Source: Hoplostethus atlanticus
Taxonomy: Eukaryota; Chordata; Actinopteri; Trachichthyiformes; Trachichthyidae
Assembly (NCBI GenBank): GCA_034670405.1
Contig: JAXDDX010000167.1
Location: 672,001-736,000, forward strand
Reading direction: 5' to 3'
Length of the DNA: 64,000 bases
In this document: one piece after another, positions 29,901 through 41,039 of the stretch
How the letters are laid out: each line of letters begins with the position of its first letter
Position numbering within the stretch: position 1 is the first letter of the stretch
Notes under the pieces: model-generated
Told to the model about the DNA's origin: nothing
Database searches by the model: none
The model's input: only the letters and a program-made list of their open reading frames with translations
Program-made: the position numbers and the translations under genes

Positions 29901-30530
29901 ACTGCATTCGGGTGAAGAAATAAGGTGAGTCTGTAATGAGCGCATAGGCTACTGTGCTACGGTGTGTGTATGTTGGAGGGCTCACTCAAATCAAGTCTAC
30001 TTATATAGCCCTTCATCACAAACGAGGCTAACGAGGACAAGCTGATAGACAACCGGATTTGTGACATAATCAGTTATCATAAATCAAATTTTGACACTTG
30101 TGATGTTTATAGTGTATGGTCATAACAAAAGCACATTGACTGACTGAAAGGATTTGCCAGAGAGGTGAGCCTGAGGTACCCTAACCCGGCCGACACCACC
30201 AGCCAACCAAGAGTCCATGAAGACTTCACAAAAATGTCATCATATCTGAATACTATAGTTATAATATTGGATTTGATAAGAAATCTATATGGACTATATG
30301 AATAGCAAGTATGTTTTATCCCAATGCTAACTTTGTCATGATTGCGGTTTTGTGGGGGGAAATAAAAGACCCTTCCCAGCAGATGTGACATGTAATGTAT
30401 AAATTGTGTGTTTGTTTGTGTATATACATAGAGTAGGCACATTGTGACAGACTAAGACTAAACTGGCCTCCAGAAGAGTGTTTGGGTTTACATTGATACC
30501 TTTTTTCCCCCCCCTGCAGGTCAACTTGCC

Positions 30531-30935
30531 ATGGGAGGGTCCTCCTCCAAGAAGAGCTTCTTTGGGAGGAAGAAGAAAGACAAGTCGGCTCTGCGCAGCG
30601 CCTGGAGTAGACTGAGGGGGGCGCTGCCCGTTAAGAAACACAAGAAGAAGAACATCCTGTCACTGGACAAATTCAACCTGGATAATCTGAAGAGGGAGGA
30701 GCGTTCCCAGAAGGGGTTCTCATTGTCAAGGGACAGGAAGGAGTCAATATCAATCAAAGGAGTCTCTCTTGGCAGGACAAGGAAGGAGCCAGTGTCTGTT
30801 AAGACTCTTTCACTAGGAAAGAAGGGGCAGAAAGGAGGCGGGATAGGAAGAGTAGGGGAGCAGATAAAGAGATTCTCTTTAGGAAACACAAGAAAGAGCT
30901 CACCTCCCCGCCCGAGGTTCTCTCTTCCTCTCTGA
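30531..30935 (+). CDS. Unrecognised basic, probably N-myristoylated 134-aa protein
   Basis: I do not recognise this protein. The whole frame lies in one exon whose acceptor (poly-T/C then CAG) is at 30519. A 5' noncoding exon with a strong donor (AAG|GTGAGT) ends at 29924. The ATG at 30531 has an ideal context (GCCATGG). The protein starts MGGSSSKKSFFGRKKKDK, matching the N-myristoylation rule (Gly2, Ser6, basic 7-8), and has a polybasic patch and KKHKKK near residue 35. From about residue 60 a roughly 14-residue motif repeats: FSLSRDRKESISIK, VSLGRTRKEPVSVK, then LSLGKK, FSLGNTRK and FSLPL. Serines after basic residues look like PKA/PKC sites. It has no cysteine, no transmembrane segment and no enzyme motif. 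A membrane-bound, phosphorylation-switched adaptor like MARCKS is my inference. A poly(A) signal lies at 31597. Confidence 0.65.
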   Translation: MGGSSSKKSFFGRKKKDKSALRSAWSRLRGALPVKKHKKKNILSLDKFNLDNLKREERSQKGFSLSRDRKESISIKGVSLGRTRKEPVSVKTLSLGKKGQKGGGIGRVGEQIKRFSLGNTRKSSPPRPRFSLPL

Positions 30936-31596
30936 ACTTGAGCACACTTAAAAAAAACACACACACTTACAAAGTGTTCCTGAGTTTTAGTGGAAACGTC
31001 AGTGCTTGTGAAATACACACTCAGAGTGTGTCACACATACTTTCCCCTCTACGGTCCTGTAGCCAGTGTCCTCAAAACACACGTGTGAGCAAATGGACAA
31101 TTTCTAATGTGTACCCTGAATTTGGCAGTTAGACTATCATGATACACAAAGTATGTCTTACAGTTGAACCACAGAGAGGCCACAAGAAAGTCAGACAGAC
31201 ACTCAAGTATAACGTCTTTAATGACGTGTCAGCTTCTCGTTACACGGCGATGCAGATGGCTGATGGATTACGGCTGAAACCCATCTTGTGAAACACTCAA
31301 AAAAGAAAGTACCAAAAAAAATCCATACAGTCATAAATTTTCCTTCATATAAACATCTTGATATCACTTTTACTCAACACATGCTGAATTATGAACATCA
31401 TATCATAACAAGAGAACATCAAAATGAAAGAGCTTTTCCCTTTTGCTTCAAATGACTCATCTCGTTTTTGGACATCATGTAAATGTAAAATTACATTATT
31501 GATTTGACGGTTCCTAGGTCTGTGTGATGTATTACAGGAGGGGTCTCAAACCTACATGTCTGAGAAAGTGCACTAAATACATTGTCTACGGTTATA

Positions 31597-31602
31597 AATA
31601 AA
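31597..31602 (+). terminator. Candidate poly(A) signal of the orphan + gene
   Basis: AATAAA on the + strand, about 660 nt past the stop codon at 30933-30935. No other gene was recognised between 30936 and 32104. Confidence 0.45.
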
Positions 31603-32104
31603 GCTCATTTAAAAATATATAGAAATCTTGTGTAATTCAAACAATTCACATCATGTAAAATCCCATGACAGTAGCATACACGCCTCTAGACAATAAAACC
31701 ACAGTGCTTATGAGTTTTCTTACCTACAGCAGCGCTTCTTAGCTGGCATTGCATTGGCACCCAAACCGTTAAGTCACAAGCTAATGTAATGTAATGCAAT
31801 TTGATATTTGAGAGGAAGAAGAAATGGGAATGGAGACCAAGAGTTCAGAGCTTCAGTGGCCTTGCATAGCGGGTTTAGCAAATTAACAATAGCAACTTTA
31901 GCTTTTGCTATCATATCACATACATTCATTTTGGAGGATCATAAGGGTACAAAATCCCTGGATGAAAATCAGTCTATTTGTTAGCACCTACTGCCTATGT
32001 CAAACTACAATGACCGTTTTTCTGACAACGTAAGAATGACAATCCAAGTGTGTGTCTGCAGGTCTTGAGTGTGTGTTGAAAGTTTATCTTTGTTTGGGTT
32101 CATT

Positions 32105-32194
32105 TCAGCTTTCCGAAGAGGCCTGGTTGTCTTCTGAGACTTCCAGGATGAGAGGCATGCCGTTGGTCTTGTCTTCCAGCTGAGCACTACGACT
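32105..32194 (-). CDS. Candidate terminal coding exon of unknown gene
   Basis: On the minus strand a pyrimidine-rich stretch ending CTACAAG is followed by 29 codons and a TGA. The peptide is acidic and polar: SRSAQLEDKTNGMPLILEV, then SEDNQASSES. I do not recognise it. Its phase 0 would allow splicing from a GAG|GTACTG donor at 34252-34254 inside the last lpar2 exon, giving an alternative receptor C-terminus, but this is speculative. The (AC)n tract at 33100-33140 and the rest of 32195-34126 show no coding signal. Confidence 0.3.
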   Translation of the reverse strand, partial: SRSAQLEDKTNGMPLILEVSEDNQASSES

Positions 32195-33094
32195 CTTGTA
32201 GGGCAGAGAGGGGTGGAGAGACTGATAAAGTATAAGCCAGGGGGAGAAATGAGGTAAGGAATGGGGAGAGGGGGGGGGGTGGGGAGAGATAGAGAGGAAA
32301 GGGATTAGGTGCAGTAAAAGGGAGTGAAAAAGAAAACAGAAAATGGGTTAGTCATGTCCAAACTAGCAAAAAGAAGGAAACAGGTTGAGAGAAAAAGACA
32401 CAAAAAGACATATTTCTTCCGGAGAGAAAATCACTCAGTTTCACGCCGACATTTGCGTTTGGCACAGACAGACAATCACTGCACAGAGCAAACATCGCAG
32501 GCAGGCAGACAGACGCAAACCAGACAAACCATATGGGTTATAAACCTGTGAATTTATTCATTTCATTGGCAACAACCTTTGTACAAAAATAAAACAAAAA
32601 AAATGTGAAAATGTTTTGAAATGTCAAAACATTATCCACTGTAGGCCTATAATATGAAAACGAATATCTACAAGTATATTTATCTGAAATCTGAAGACAA
32701 AGAATATAGTTTGAATATGGTATATGCCTTTAAATAGCTTCCTGTATTGACGTTCCCTTTAAGAGTACTGGTAGTTGTGTATACTGATAGTGACAGTATC
32801 CACAAATGTATAACTTCCCTTTTATTCTGTGAGTGTATATAAATGGCATATATCATATCATAACACGACGGAGCAAAAGGAAATTCTTCTCACCATCCCA
32901 CTTTACCACCTCTCTGACGGGGATGTTATTGACAGGATGTGTGAAAAACAATGTTTATGGTGAATCTGTGCACACACTCAGGTATGCATGTGCACACACG
33001 CTCACGACTTCCTTGCTAGCAGTAGTAAGAGTTCCGAGTGTGTGTGTGTGTGTGGGTATTACTCTGTGAGCGTGAATGAGGCAATGCATGCTTC

Positions 33095-33142
<48 letters not shown>

Positions 33143-34126
33143 GCACGCACACGGCAGAGCAACAAGTCAGAGGAAATATGGCAGGGAGCATGACCCCCCT
33201 CTAACCACCACTAACCACCAGCAGACATCTGGAGTGGTTTAAGACTGTACAGGGTGAGCACACAACTCAGCACAAACATTAGCAACACCACAAATAACAT
33301 ACAGCAATGTTGCACTAGGTATCAAATAAACAAATATTGCGTAAGAGCCAGGCATTTGGACAATTCCAGATAACTTTACTGTGAGTCAGGAGTTTGAAGA
33401 ATTTGATCATGGCCAATCGGTGATGTTGTCTGCCGGAAAGTGTGACAACCTGACTGCATGTACATCGTCGTTTTGCGTCTTTTAATTTAACACACAAGGT
33501 GCAAAGCACGCCGACTTATGTTCACAGATACACAATTGTGTATTGTGAATTGTGTTTATACTATATGACTATATGACTATGTCTTCACGTGGTTGACAAT
33601 TGTTCAAATGTCATTTCCATGAGATTTCTTTTGATTTGGTTGAGAGCGCGAGACAGAGGCTGAAAGCAAGTGTGTCACAGCAGACGCATCAGACAGCCCT
33701 GCTATTGACACCATCCTAGACGCAGTAACAGACAATCGGTATGATGCATCCAATACAGAGCAGCTAAACACAGAAAATCCCTCAAAGCGTTTCACACTTC
33801 TTTTACCAACTAGTGTGGCTTTTTTTTCTAGCTGTCCTGAAGATTGGGAGCATGTATTTTAACTGTAACTAAGAAAACTGTAAGAAAAGTGCTCTATCAT
33901 ACCGCTACACACTATTTATATTAGGTCAATGCAGGAAATGGACGAAGTTGGAATTGAATTTGTGCTGTAAAAGTCTGATCATCAATCTGTTTTTGTCGAG
34001 GCTAGTGGCAGATCACTTTTCACTGATGGTTTCATGGTGAGAGCTACTGTGTGCAGCCCTATGATTAGTGGTGGTGACTGGTGGCTGTCATGGTCATATG
34101 TGTTGGACTGTAGTGGTGATCATCAA

Positions 34127-34132
34127 TTTATT
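34127..34132 (-). terminator. lpar2: Candidate poly(A) signal of lpar2
   Basis: TTTATT on the + strand is AATAAA on the minus strand, about 60 nt beyond the lpar2 stop codon. It would give a very short 3' UTR; more distal signals may exist. Confidence 0.4.
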
Positions 34133-34190
34133 GTTCTACAGATATAGTCAGCATGGTTTCAGCGGTTTCTACTGTTAACAATCGTAGTCC

Positions 34191-34781
34191 TTAGTGCGAG
34201 TGGTGGTTTTGTTTGTGATTGCTGTCGTTCCCTCCATTGCTCTCGGACAGTACCTCGTGCTCCATAGTGCTAAAACGAACTTCGGACTCCCCATTTTGGT
34301 CGCCGCCCCGCCGGCACAGGCAGCACAGGATTCGCTTGAAGGTCCTCCGCATGTCTTTGTCCCTGAAGGAGTAGATGATGGGGTTGACGAAGGAGTTGCA
34401 CTCCGCCAGCACCAGGAAGTACTTCTCGTAGCGCAGCACCTTGCACTCGTCGCAGCCCAGACCGTCGAGCAGCAACACCACCAGGCCGGGCGTCCAGCAG
34501 ATCACAAAGCAGCCTTTAGGAGGAGGGAAATAAGCGGGGGAGGGGGCATAAAGGATACAGAAGGGTATTAAGAGACTAGGATAATAACATTGGTAAAAAA
34601 AAAAAAAGTGGTGAGTAGAAGGGGAGAAATGAGTCGACAGGCAGACAGAGTGGTAGAGAAGAATGTGAAGAAATAGGGGGTAGCCAAGGGAGAGGGAATG
34701 TACTGTAAATTCCTCTGTATACAGTGCAGTACACATATGTACACACACACGTAACATGTCAGTGTGTGTGGAATTCATAAT

Positions 34782-34816
<35 letters not shown>

Positions 34817-36346
34817 GCGCCAGTTTATGCACACATATAAGCTAGCAATGGAAATGTGCAAACACTAGAGTAGTGCACCCATATGGAGACACACCCAGCG
34901 GTGTCGTAGGGGTTGGAGAGAGGTGATCAGGGATGGTTTTGTGTCACGGCGGTGGAACTATGCTGTTCTGTCAGGGCATGCTCAGGGTTTCCCCCCGCCC
35001 ACTTCACATGCCAGAGATGTTGAATGCTGGTGTGTGTGTGTGTGTGTGAGAGAGAAGAGAGAGGTGTAACATTTCCTAACTTGAGGAATTTAATCGAAAG
35101 TTAAAAATGCAAGAGCTGAAGCAGGGGAGGGTGGGAAGAGAGAAGAGGAGCAAGGGAAAGAGTGGCAAGATCAACAGAAAAGAGAGGAAACAGCAGGAGA
35201 GGGAGGGAGTGAATGTGTGGGGGGTGTGGGGTTGGGGTGGGGTTGGGGTGGAGTGGAGTCTGGTTTAACAAGTTTAGACAGGCTAAAAGAGAAGCCTGCA
35301 TGACACCCTGTGTGTGCACGCACAGGCTTGCAAGACTGAGGGTGTTTGTGTGTTGCATGGGAAGGTACAGGCAGGCATGTCCCCAATAGTCTTATGTATG
35401 AGTATAACGAATAAGTAGTGTGTGTAGTGTGTGTAGTGTGTAGTGTGTGTGTGCGCTTCCTCACCCAGAATCATGGAGACGGTCTTCATCAGGTTGAACA
35501 CCGTCTCCTTGTGTCTCATCTGGGTGGTGTGCTGCGACATCCTTTGACTCTTGTGCCTCACATAGAGAAAGATCCTGGTGTAGACGGCCACCATGATGGA
35601 GAAGGTCAGCAGGTTGAGCAGGGCCCAGAACACCAGGTAGCTGCGGCTGTACATCGGCGCCATGGTGGAGCACGAGGGCAAGTCACACAGACAGTGCCAG
35701 CCCATGGTGGGAACCAGGCCCATGATTATTGCCACTGCCCAGATTCCCGCGATGAGCATCACCACGCGACGGTTGGTCATCTTACTGTGAAGCTGCATCG
35801 TGAATATGGTCTGGTGGCGCTCCACCGCCACAGCCAAGAGGTTGACTACTGAGGCCGTCAGGCTGGTGTCGATAAGTGCCTGGCGCACAAACCACTGATA
35901 CTTGGACAGCTTAATGGTCCAGGGACCAGTATGAAACATCAGGTGGAGGTAGGAGATACCTGAGGAAAGGCAAGAGAATTAAATATGTTGCCACACAGGC
36001 AGTAGGTGCTATCTCTATACATCTATAACCAGTAGTTCAAATAACGACCTAGAAGTAAAGTACTCTCAGTAGGTTTAGTTAGCCCAGTACCTGAGAAGAG
36101 GTCTGCAGCAGCCAGGTTACCCAAAAGGTAGTAGATGGGAAAGTGGAAGCGTCGGTTGAGGAAAATGGCCGCTATGACCAACATGTTGGAAAAAATAACA
36201 ATGAAACACACCATCATGCCCAGGCTGACAATCACATAGTCACGGGTACGCCAGTGGGTGCTGATGTTCTTGCCACTCGTGTCATAGAAAAATTTGACAC
36301 TGCGGTTGTAGTAGCATCCAGGTGTGTCATCGGTCAGCGTATCCAT
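34191..36346 (-). CDS. lpar2: Lysophosphatidic acid receptor 2 (class A GPCR)
   Basis: Three coding exons, 36346-36091, 35959-35465 and 34513-34191, give 357 residues. The N-terminus has two N-glycosylation sites (NRS, NIS) and GCYYNRSVKFFYD. TM2 has RRFHFPIYYLLGNLAAADLF; TM3 has RQALIDTSLTASV followed by VERH, the ERH form of DRY typical of LPA receptors; TM6 has CFVICWTPGLVVLLLDGLGC and TM7 has NPIIYSF. A CCLC cluster in the tail may be palmitoylated. TM6 (LLLDGLGC) and MAVYTRIFLYVR-like TM5 residues fit LPAR2 better than LPAR1 or 3. The protein couples LPA to Gi, Gq and G12/13 at the plasma membrane. The TM6 intron (ILG|CFV) is conserved in the family; the 131-bp intron in TM2 (FSG|ISY) is extra as far as I know. 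The start exon has only 6 nt of leader after its acceptor, so a 5' noncoding exon lies upstream. Confidence 0.95.
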
Positions 36347-36352
36347 CGCGAC

Positions 36353-37425
36353 CTGTCAGACGGTGGGAGTAGGGAAGAGGTTGGGTGGAGGTTGGAGGGC
36401 GGAGAGGCCTTGTAGGTAAGCGCAGATGCGGAAGCCGAGGTTTAGGCGAGAGGTGGCATTCAGACTCGCCCTGCTGGTGGGTTGGAGATCAGCATGCCAT
36501 CAGCCGGGCAGGTGGTGGCGGGGAGGTATCCAGTTTGATATCGGAGCCCTTTTCTCTCTTGTTATCGGACACTGGCCCCTCCTCTTGAAACTGGGGAAAG
36601 GGTTAGAAATAAGTTTCAGACAACCACTACGTATGAAGGAATTCATCACAAAACGCTACATATAAAAAAAATAGTTTCCTGACGTTTATTGCGCAATATA
36701 GGAGGCTGTAAGATAGCTAATAATATTAAATGGTAAGTTTTACTGCTATATAACTGGATAACATAACCTCTAGAACAGTTGTAATGCATCCAGGTCTATC
36801 CTCTCATACGCCAGAATAAAGGGTGACCTTGTGTAGATAGAAATGCAGTGCAAATGCAGTTTTCTTTACTTAGCCAACTCCCTAACATCCATACAGTCGA
36901 ACATAGCGGGAACAGGGCAATGCTTTACGACGGGAACACTGTAATCAAGACTAACCACAACTTGGAGCGGAATTCAACAGGCCAGCCCCCATTTAAAAAG
37001 ACACATCCGAAATCGGGCCAACAACAATGAGCTTTAATCCTCTATTTACGGTAAACTGGCAAAAGACCCCACGGTGGGTTTTGAGTCAACAACACTCCCT
37101 CACACGTACACTGCCCATTCCCTCGGATAATCACACCCAGCGAAGCGCTCTCGCACAGGCAACTCCAGTTCTGCTCTCTCAACAATGGAAACAGCAGAGC
37201 GGCTCCCTACAGCAGAGACACACCTCACAATTACACAATCCAGCTATGTAACCCAATCTCAATCCAAACACACACACACACACGCACACACACACACACA
37301 CACACACAGGGAGCCTCAGTGACCCACTCTCTCACTATTTGTGAAAGATTGGAAGTACAGTGAGAAAATGAAAAAGGTCTAGAGTCAAAACAAGGACAAG
37401 ACTTAGGTGAACAAGAATGCTAATA

Positions 37426-37471
<46 letters not shown>

Positions 37472-38163
37472 GCGCATACACCTTCAGTTTGCATCATGTG
37501 GGACAAAAACATGGGCCTGGAGTTTCTGCTGATATTACACATTTTCAATCATTTTGACTGAGCAAGGTGCCTGAGGTCTTGATTGTGGCTCGGGGAGGAA
37601 GTAGCAGACGTGTTTGTTTCTGTAAACAAGTTCCTCCCATTTCCCTTGAAGGCCTCTATCAGTGTCAGGATACGATGTGTCAATCAAGCAACGGTGCTAC
37701 AATTGCTCTTTGAACCCACTTTCATGTGCCCACAGCCACTTCCTACGTCAGGAAATACTGGTACACTCTCCTCCCTCCTTCAGTTAACAGTATAACTTTT
37801 ATTGTTACTAAGACAGGTCAGGCACAAATCCATTATAAATCATTCAAGTGTAAGCCTATTACTGAAACATATTCTGTGTTGAAGTAGTACATTGTGAAGT
37901 GGCCTGTCCAATAGATGAACCAGCTTTCTTCATGATCTGTCCCAGTCTGTTGTTGTCCTCTTTTGATTGGTTTCCTTTCCAACAAATGAGCGCATTACTG
38001 AGACCACTAACAAGAACAGTATGATCAAAAAAACCAAATCAAAAGCATCTTGTCACGAACATAAAAAGACCTTCATTTCTTAAGGAAATAGAGCCTCCAT
38101 TGTGCTTTCTTATAAATCTGTAATGGGTTCTCCCTCCAATTAAGCTTAATGGAGGAGTACCTA
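36353..38163. other. lpar2 5' intron; no further coding sequence seen
   Basis: This holds (CA)n at 37266-37308 and (TG)n at 37430-37467. A minus-strand stretch just below 36598, preceded by a TTTCCCCAG acceptor-like motif, might be a 5' noncoding exon of lpar2, but no clear donor follows. Confidence 0.3.
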
Positions 38164-39270
38164 CACTACCGGTCTAAAGTTTAGCTAAGACCTTCTTCCA
38201 GTCTCCAGTAGTCCACCGGCGGTGCTTCATGGCCCAGGCAAGCCTCCTTTTCTTATTTTGCCATCTTAGCAATGGCTTCCTTACTGCTGCCTCGAGGCGA
38301 CTGGTTGCCCCGTCGCTCAGAGGGCCCCTGCGGCCGATCTACACGGTCACGGCTCTTCTCTGTCCTGGCCCCGCAGTGGTGGAATGAACTCCCCACTGAT
38401 GTCAGGACAGCAGAGTCGCTGCCCATCTTTCGCCGCAGGCTGAAAACCCACCTCTTCAGGAAACACTACCCTGACCCTTCCTCTTAGCCTTGCCTATTTG
38501 TCGTCAATTATGTGTCTGAGCTCTTGTTTATTGGCTCTTGTTCATTTGATACACTTATTTGTCTTAGCTCTTGTTTATTTGGTTCACTTATTTGTCTTAG
38601 CTCTTGTTTATTTGGTTCACTTATTTGTCTCATTTGTTTAAGATATAGTAGGTTGCTACTTATTGCACTCTTACCTTAACACTAGTTATGCTCTTAGTTG
38701 CTTGTTTAGGAAGGAAATGCACTTACGATTTCTGGTGACTAGTAGTTTTCTTGCCTACCTATGTTGAATGCACTTATTGTAAGTCGCTTTGGATAAAAGC
38801 GTCTGCTAAATGACTGTAATGTAATGTAAAAAATGTAATGCCACTCCACCTGTCACACCTGCAGCTCCAAGTCTTCTCTTCACAGTTGAAACTGAGACTT
38901 TGTAATAGTCACAAATAGTCACAGTTGAAAGCGGTTAACCCGTCAGACGTCTACGCAAGCTGTTGATTCTCAGAAACTTGTCTTCTGATTCCGTTGTGGC
39001 TTTGGGTCCTCTTCCTGTCAGAGTCTCCTCCAGGTACCAAGTGTCTTTTGATGGTGCAGGAAACTGTACTCACTGACTCTGAGATTGACTTTTCATTGAT
39101 TTGATTGATTAAATTGATTTTTCAGTTTTTGCTGACCTAAACCTTTTTTAACCTCTAGCAGTTTACCGCTTACCTTTGTACCATTTCAGGTTATTCACTG
39201 GACTTGAATTGCTTAAATTTCAATAAAAACTGGAAACATGAGGGTGTTCTAAAACTTTTGACCGGTAGTG
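38164..39270 (-). mobile_element. Tc1/mariner-like DNA transposon relic with inverted termini
   Basis: The left end reads CACTACCGGTCTAAAGTTT. The right end, reverse-complemented, reads CACTACCGGTCAAAAGTTTT, giving terminal inverted repeats with one mismatch in about 19. The left flank is TA; the right flank has decayed to TC. On the minus strand, 38180-38270 encodes a transposase-like piece (KRRLAWAMKHRRWTTGDWKK), and the 39000-39070 area resembles another. Stops break the frame. It is interrupted by a LINE fragment. Confidence 0.7.
38280..38838 (+). mobile_element. 3' fragment of an L2-type LINE nested in the Tc1 relic
   Basis: The + strand encodes WNELPTDVRTAESLPIFRRR then LKTHLF, the end of an L2/CR1-group reverse transcriptase. 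It finishes with the common fish tail AAGTCGCTTTGGATAAAAGC and GTCTGCTAAATGACTG, then repeated TGTAA units. The left border is approximate. Confidence 0.7.
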
Positions 39271-41039
39271 TCATAGCTGTCATTTCACCCTGTAAGTGGG
39301 TTCAAGGCGTTCAAGGCCATTTTCTGGAAGTTAATGACTAGCTCTTTTGTTTTCTATACACCGAGGTTAAAACCATTTGACAGTCATCACCACCGCCAGA
39401 GAATTTCTGCTCACAGCTCAAATCGTGAGTGTTTTTGAAGTCATTTGTGTACAAACAACAAGACTGTCCCTTGAGGGGCCCCTGCTAGTGGAGATCAGAT
39501 CTGAAGTGACATGTGACATTTTATTGTGTGACGGTTGACATTTAGATAGATGAGCTTCTTGGCTAGCAGGTGAGGTTGTATTGTGTTAAGAGCACCAGTG
39601 TTAAGTCCAAAAGACCACAATCCTGATCCTACCGGTTCTCTCCGGGTGTTCATCGACCCTGTGCAACAGGAAGTGCAGAGTACCTTCATTTGCAAATTGC
39701 AGAGAGACACGTCAATGTTAACAAGGGCTCATAGTTATTCATGAGCTGTAATGTAAGAGCCGCTGGTCTGAAATCACTCAACTCCCCTTGCTTTTTTTAG
39801 GAACTGGGATTATGTAGGACTTTTTCCAGAGAGTGGGAATTTCTGCAAGTGAGAGAGACAGATTAAACAGGAGATCTGGTCATGGTGTAGATAAGCAATG
39901 TACTTGCTTGCGTCTAAATACCTTACAAGGACACCATATAGATAAACACTGCAACATTTGTGCAAACGTTCAATAAAATGATGTCTCAGCTCTTTTATTT
40001 ATCCTGCTGTCAAGGCTAAATCGAGGGCCAGAAACCAGAAAGGAGTAAGCAGGTTTTGGCAAACTTTACAGGAGAGGCAAAACAAGATCCTGCTGTTGAT
40101 CAATTGTTGACAGTGATGCTGGATGTCATCATATAATTATATACAAGATACTCATTAAACAATAATCTATAAAATAATTCATATATTTTTTACTACTAAC
40201 TCGCAAATTAGTTATGAATGGGAAACCAACGCCAGCCTTGTGATTCTTTCCTTGACAAAAGATAACGTAAAAACAAGATTTTGTTCTTATGAGAAAACCT
40301 GGCAAAAAAAAAAACCTTCTTACGCTACCGTACTATCTTTTATTTTATTTATTTGATAGATATATATATATACATATCTGTAATGAAAATCTTTCATCAC
40401 ATGTATCAACATAGTGTGTGAGCAGGCAAACCTGGCAATGCAATTAAGTTATATTGAATTTGCAATGTGGGACTTCCCAGTATCAACATACGAAAGCGCT
40501 TGCTCATCGAGGTGTGAGAAATGATAAAACCCCTACCAGCTCAGACATATAAAGCTCCCCCGTCCACAAAAAAAGCCCAACCCTGTCCACAAAATCTAAC
40601 AGCCAGAATCTGGACAGTGAAGGGGAAAATAATGGATGAGAAATTTAGTATTTCAATTCTAACCTTGATTTTCAAAATTACAGACAAACCACTTGTGACG
40701 TGCTACGTGAGCTATCGAGTGTAGCAAATACACAGGATCAATATTTACACTGTGGGCTAAATTGGCAATAAAAGTGAGTTGCCTTACATGCTCAAAATTG
40801 GAATAATGTTTGTCTAGATTGAGACAAAGGGTCATGAGGAGCAGGGGGAGGGGAGGAGTGGGTGAGTAACAACACTATTCAGTCAAAAGGTTTTTCAGTC
40901 GCTAGTTGGCAACAGTAAGACGGAATCCAGCAAAAAAACAAAACACGTAAACTACTATCAAGATTATGACCAGGGTGGATGTGTTTCCTGATAAAATTGT
41001 CATGAACATTGTTGGAAAAATCCAATAATAGTCTATATG

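Noticed and set aside
29987-30060. AAGTCTACTTATATAGCCC, similar to a common fish dispersed repeat
   Set aside because: It is a short match only; the family and borders cannot be set from this sequence alone.
30521-31018. 165-codon minus-strand frame overlapping the orphan basic protein
   Set aside because: It has no good start context. The + strand frame has a Kozak ATG, splice signals and a myristoylation motif.
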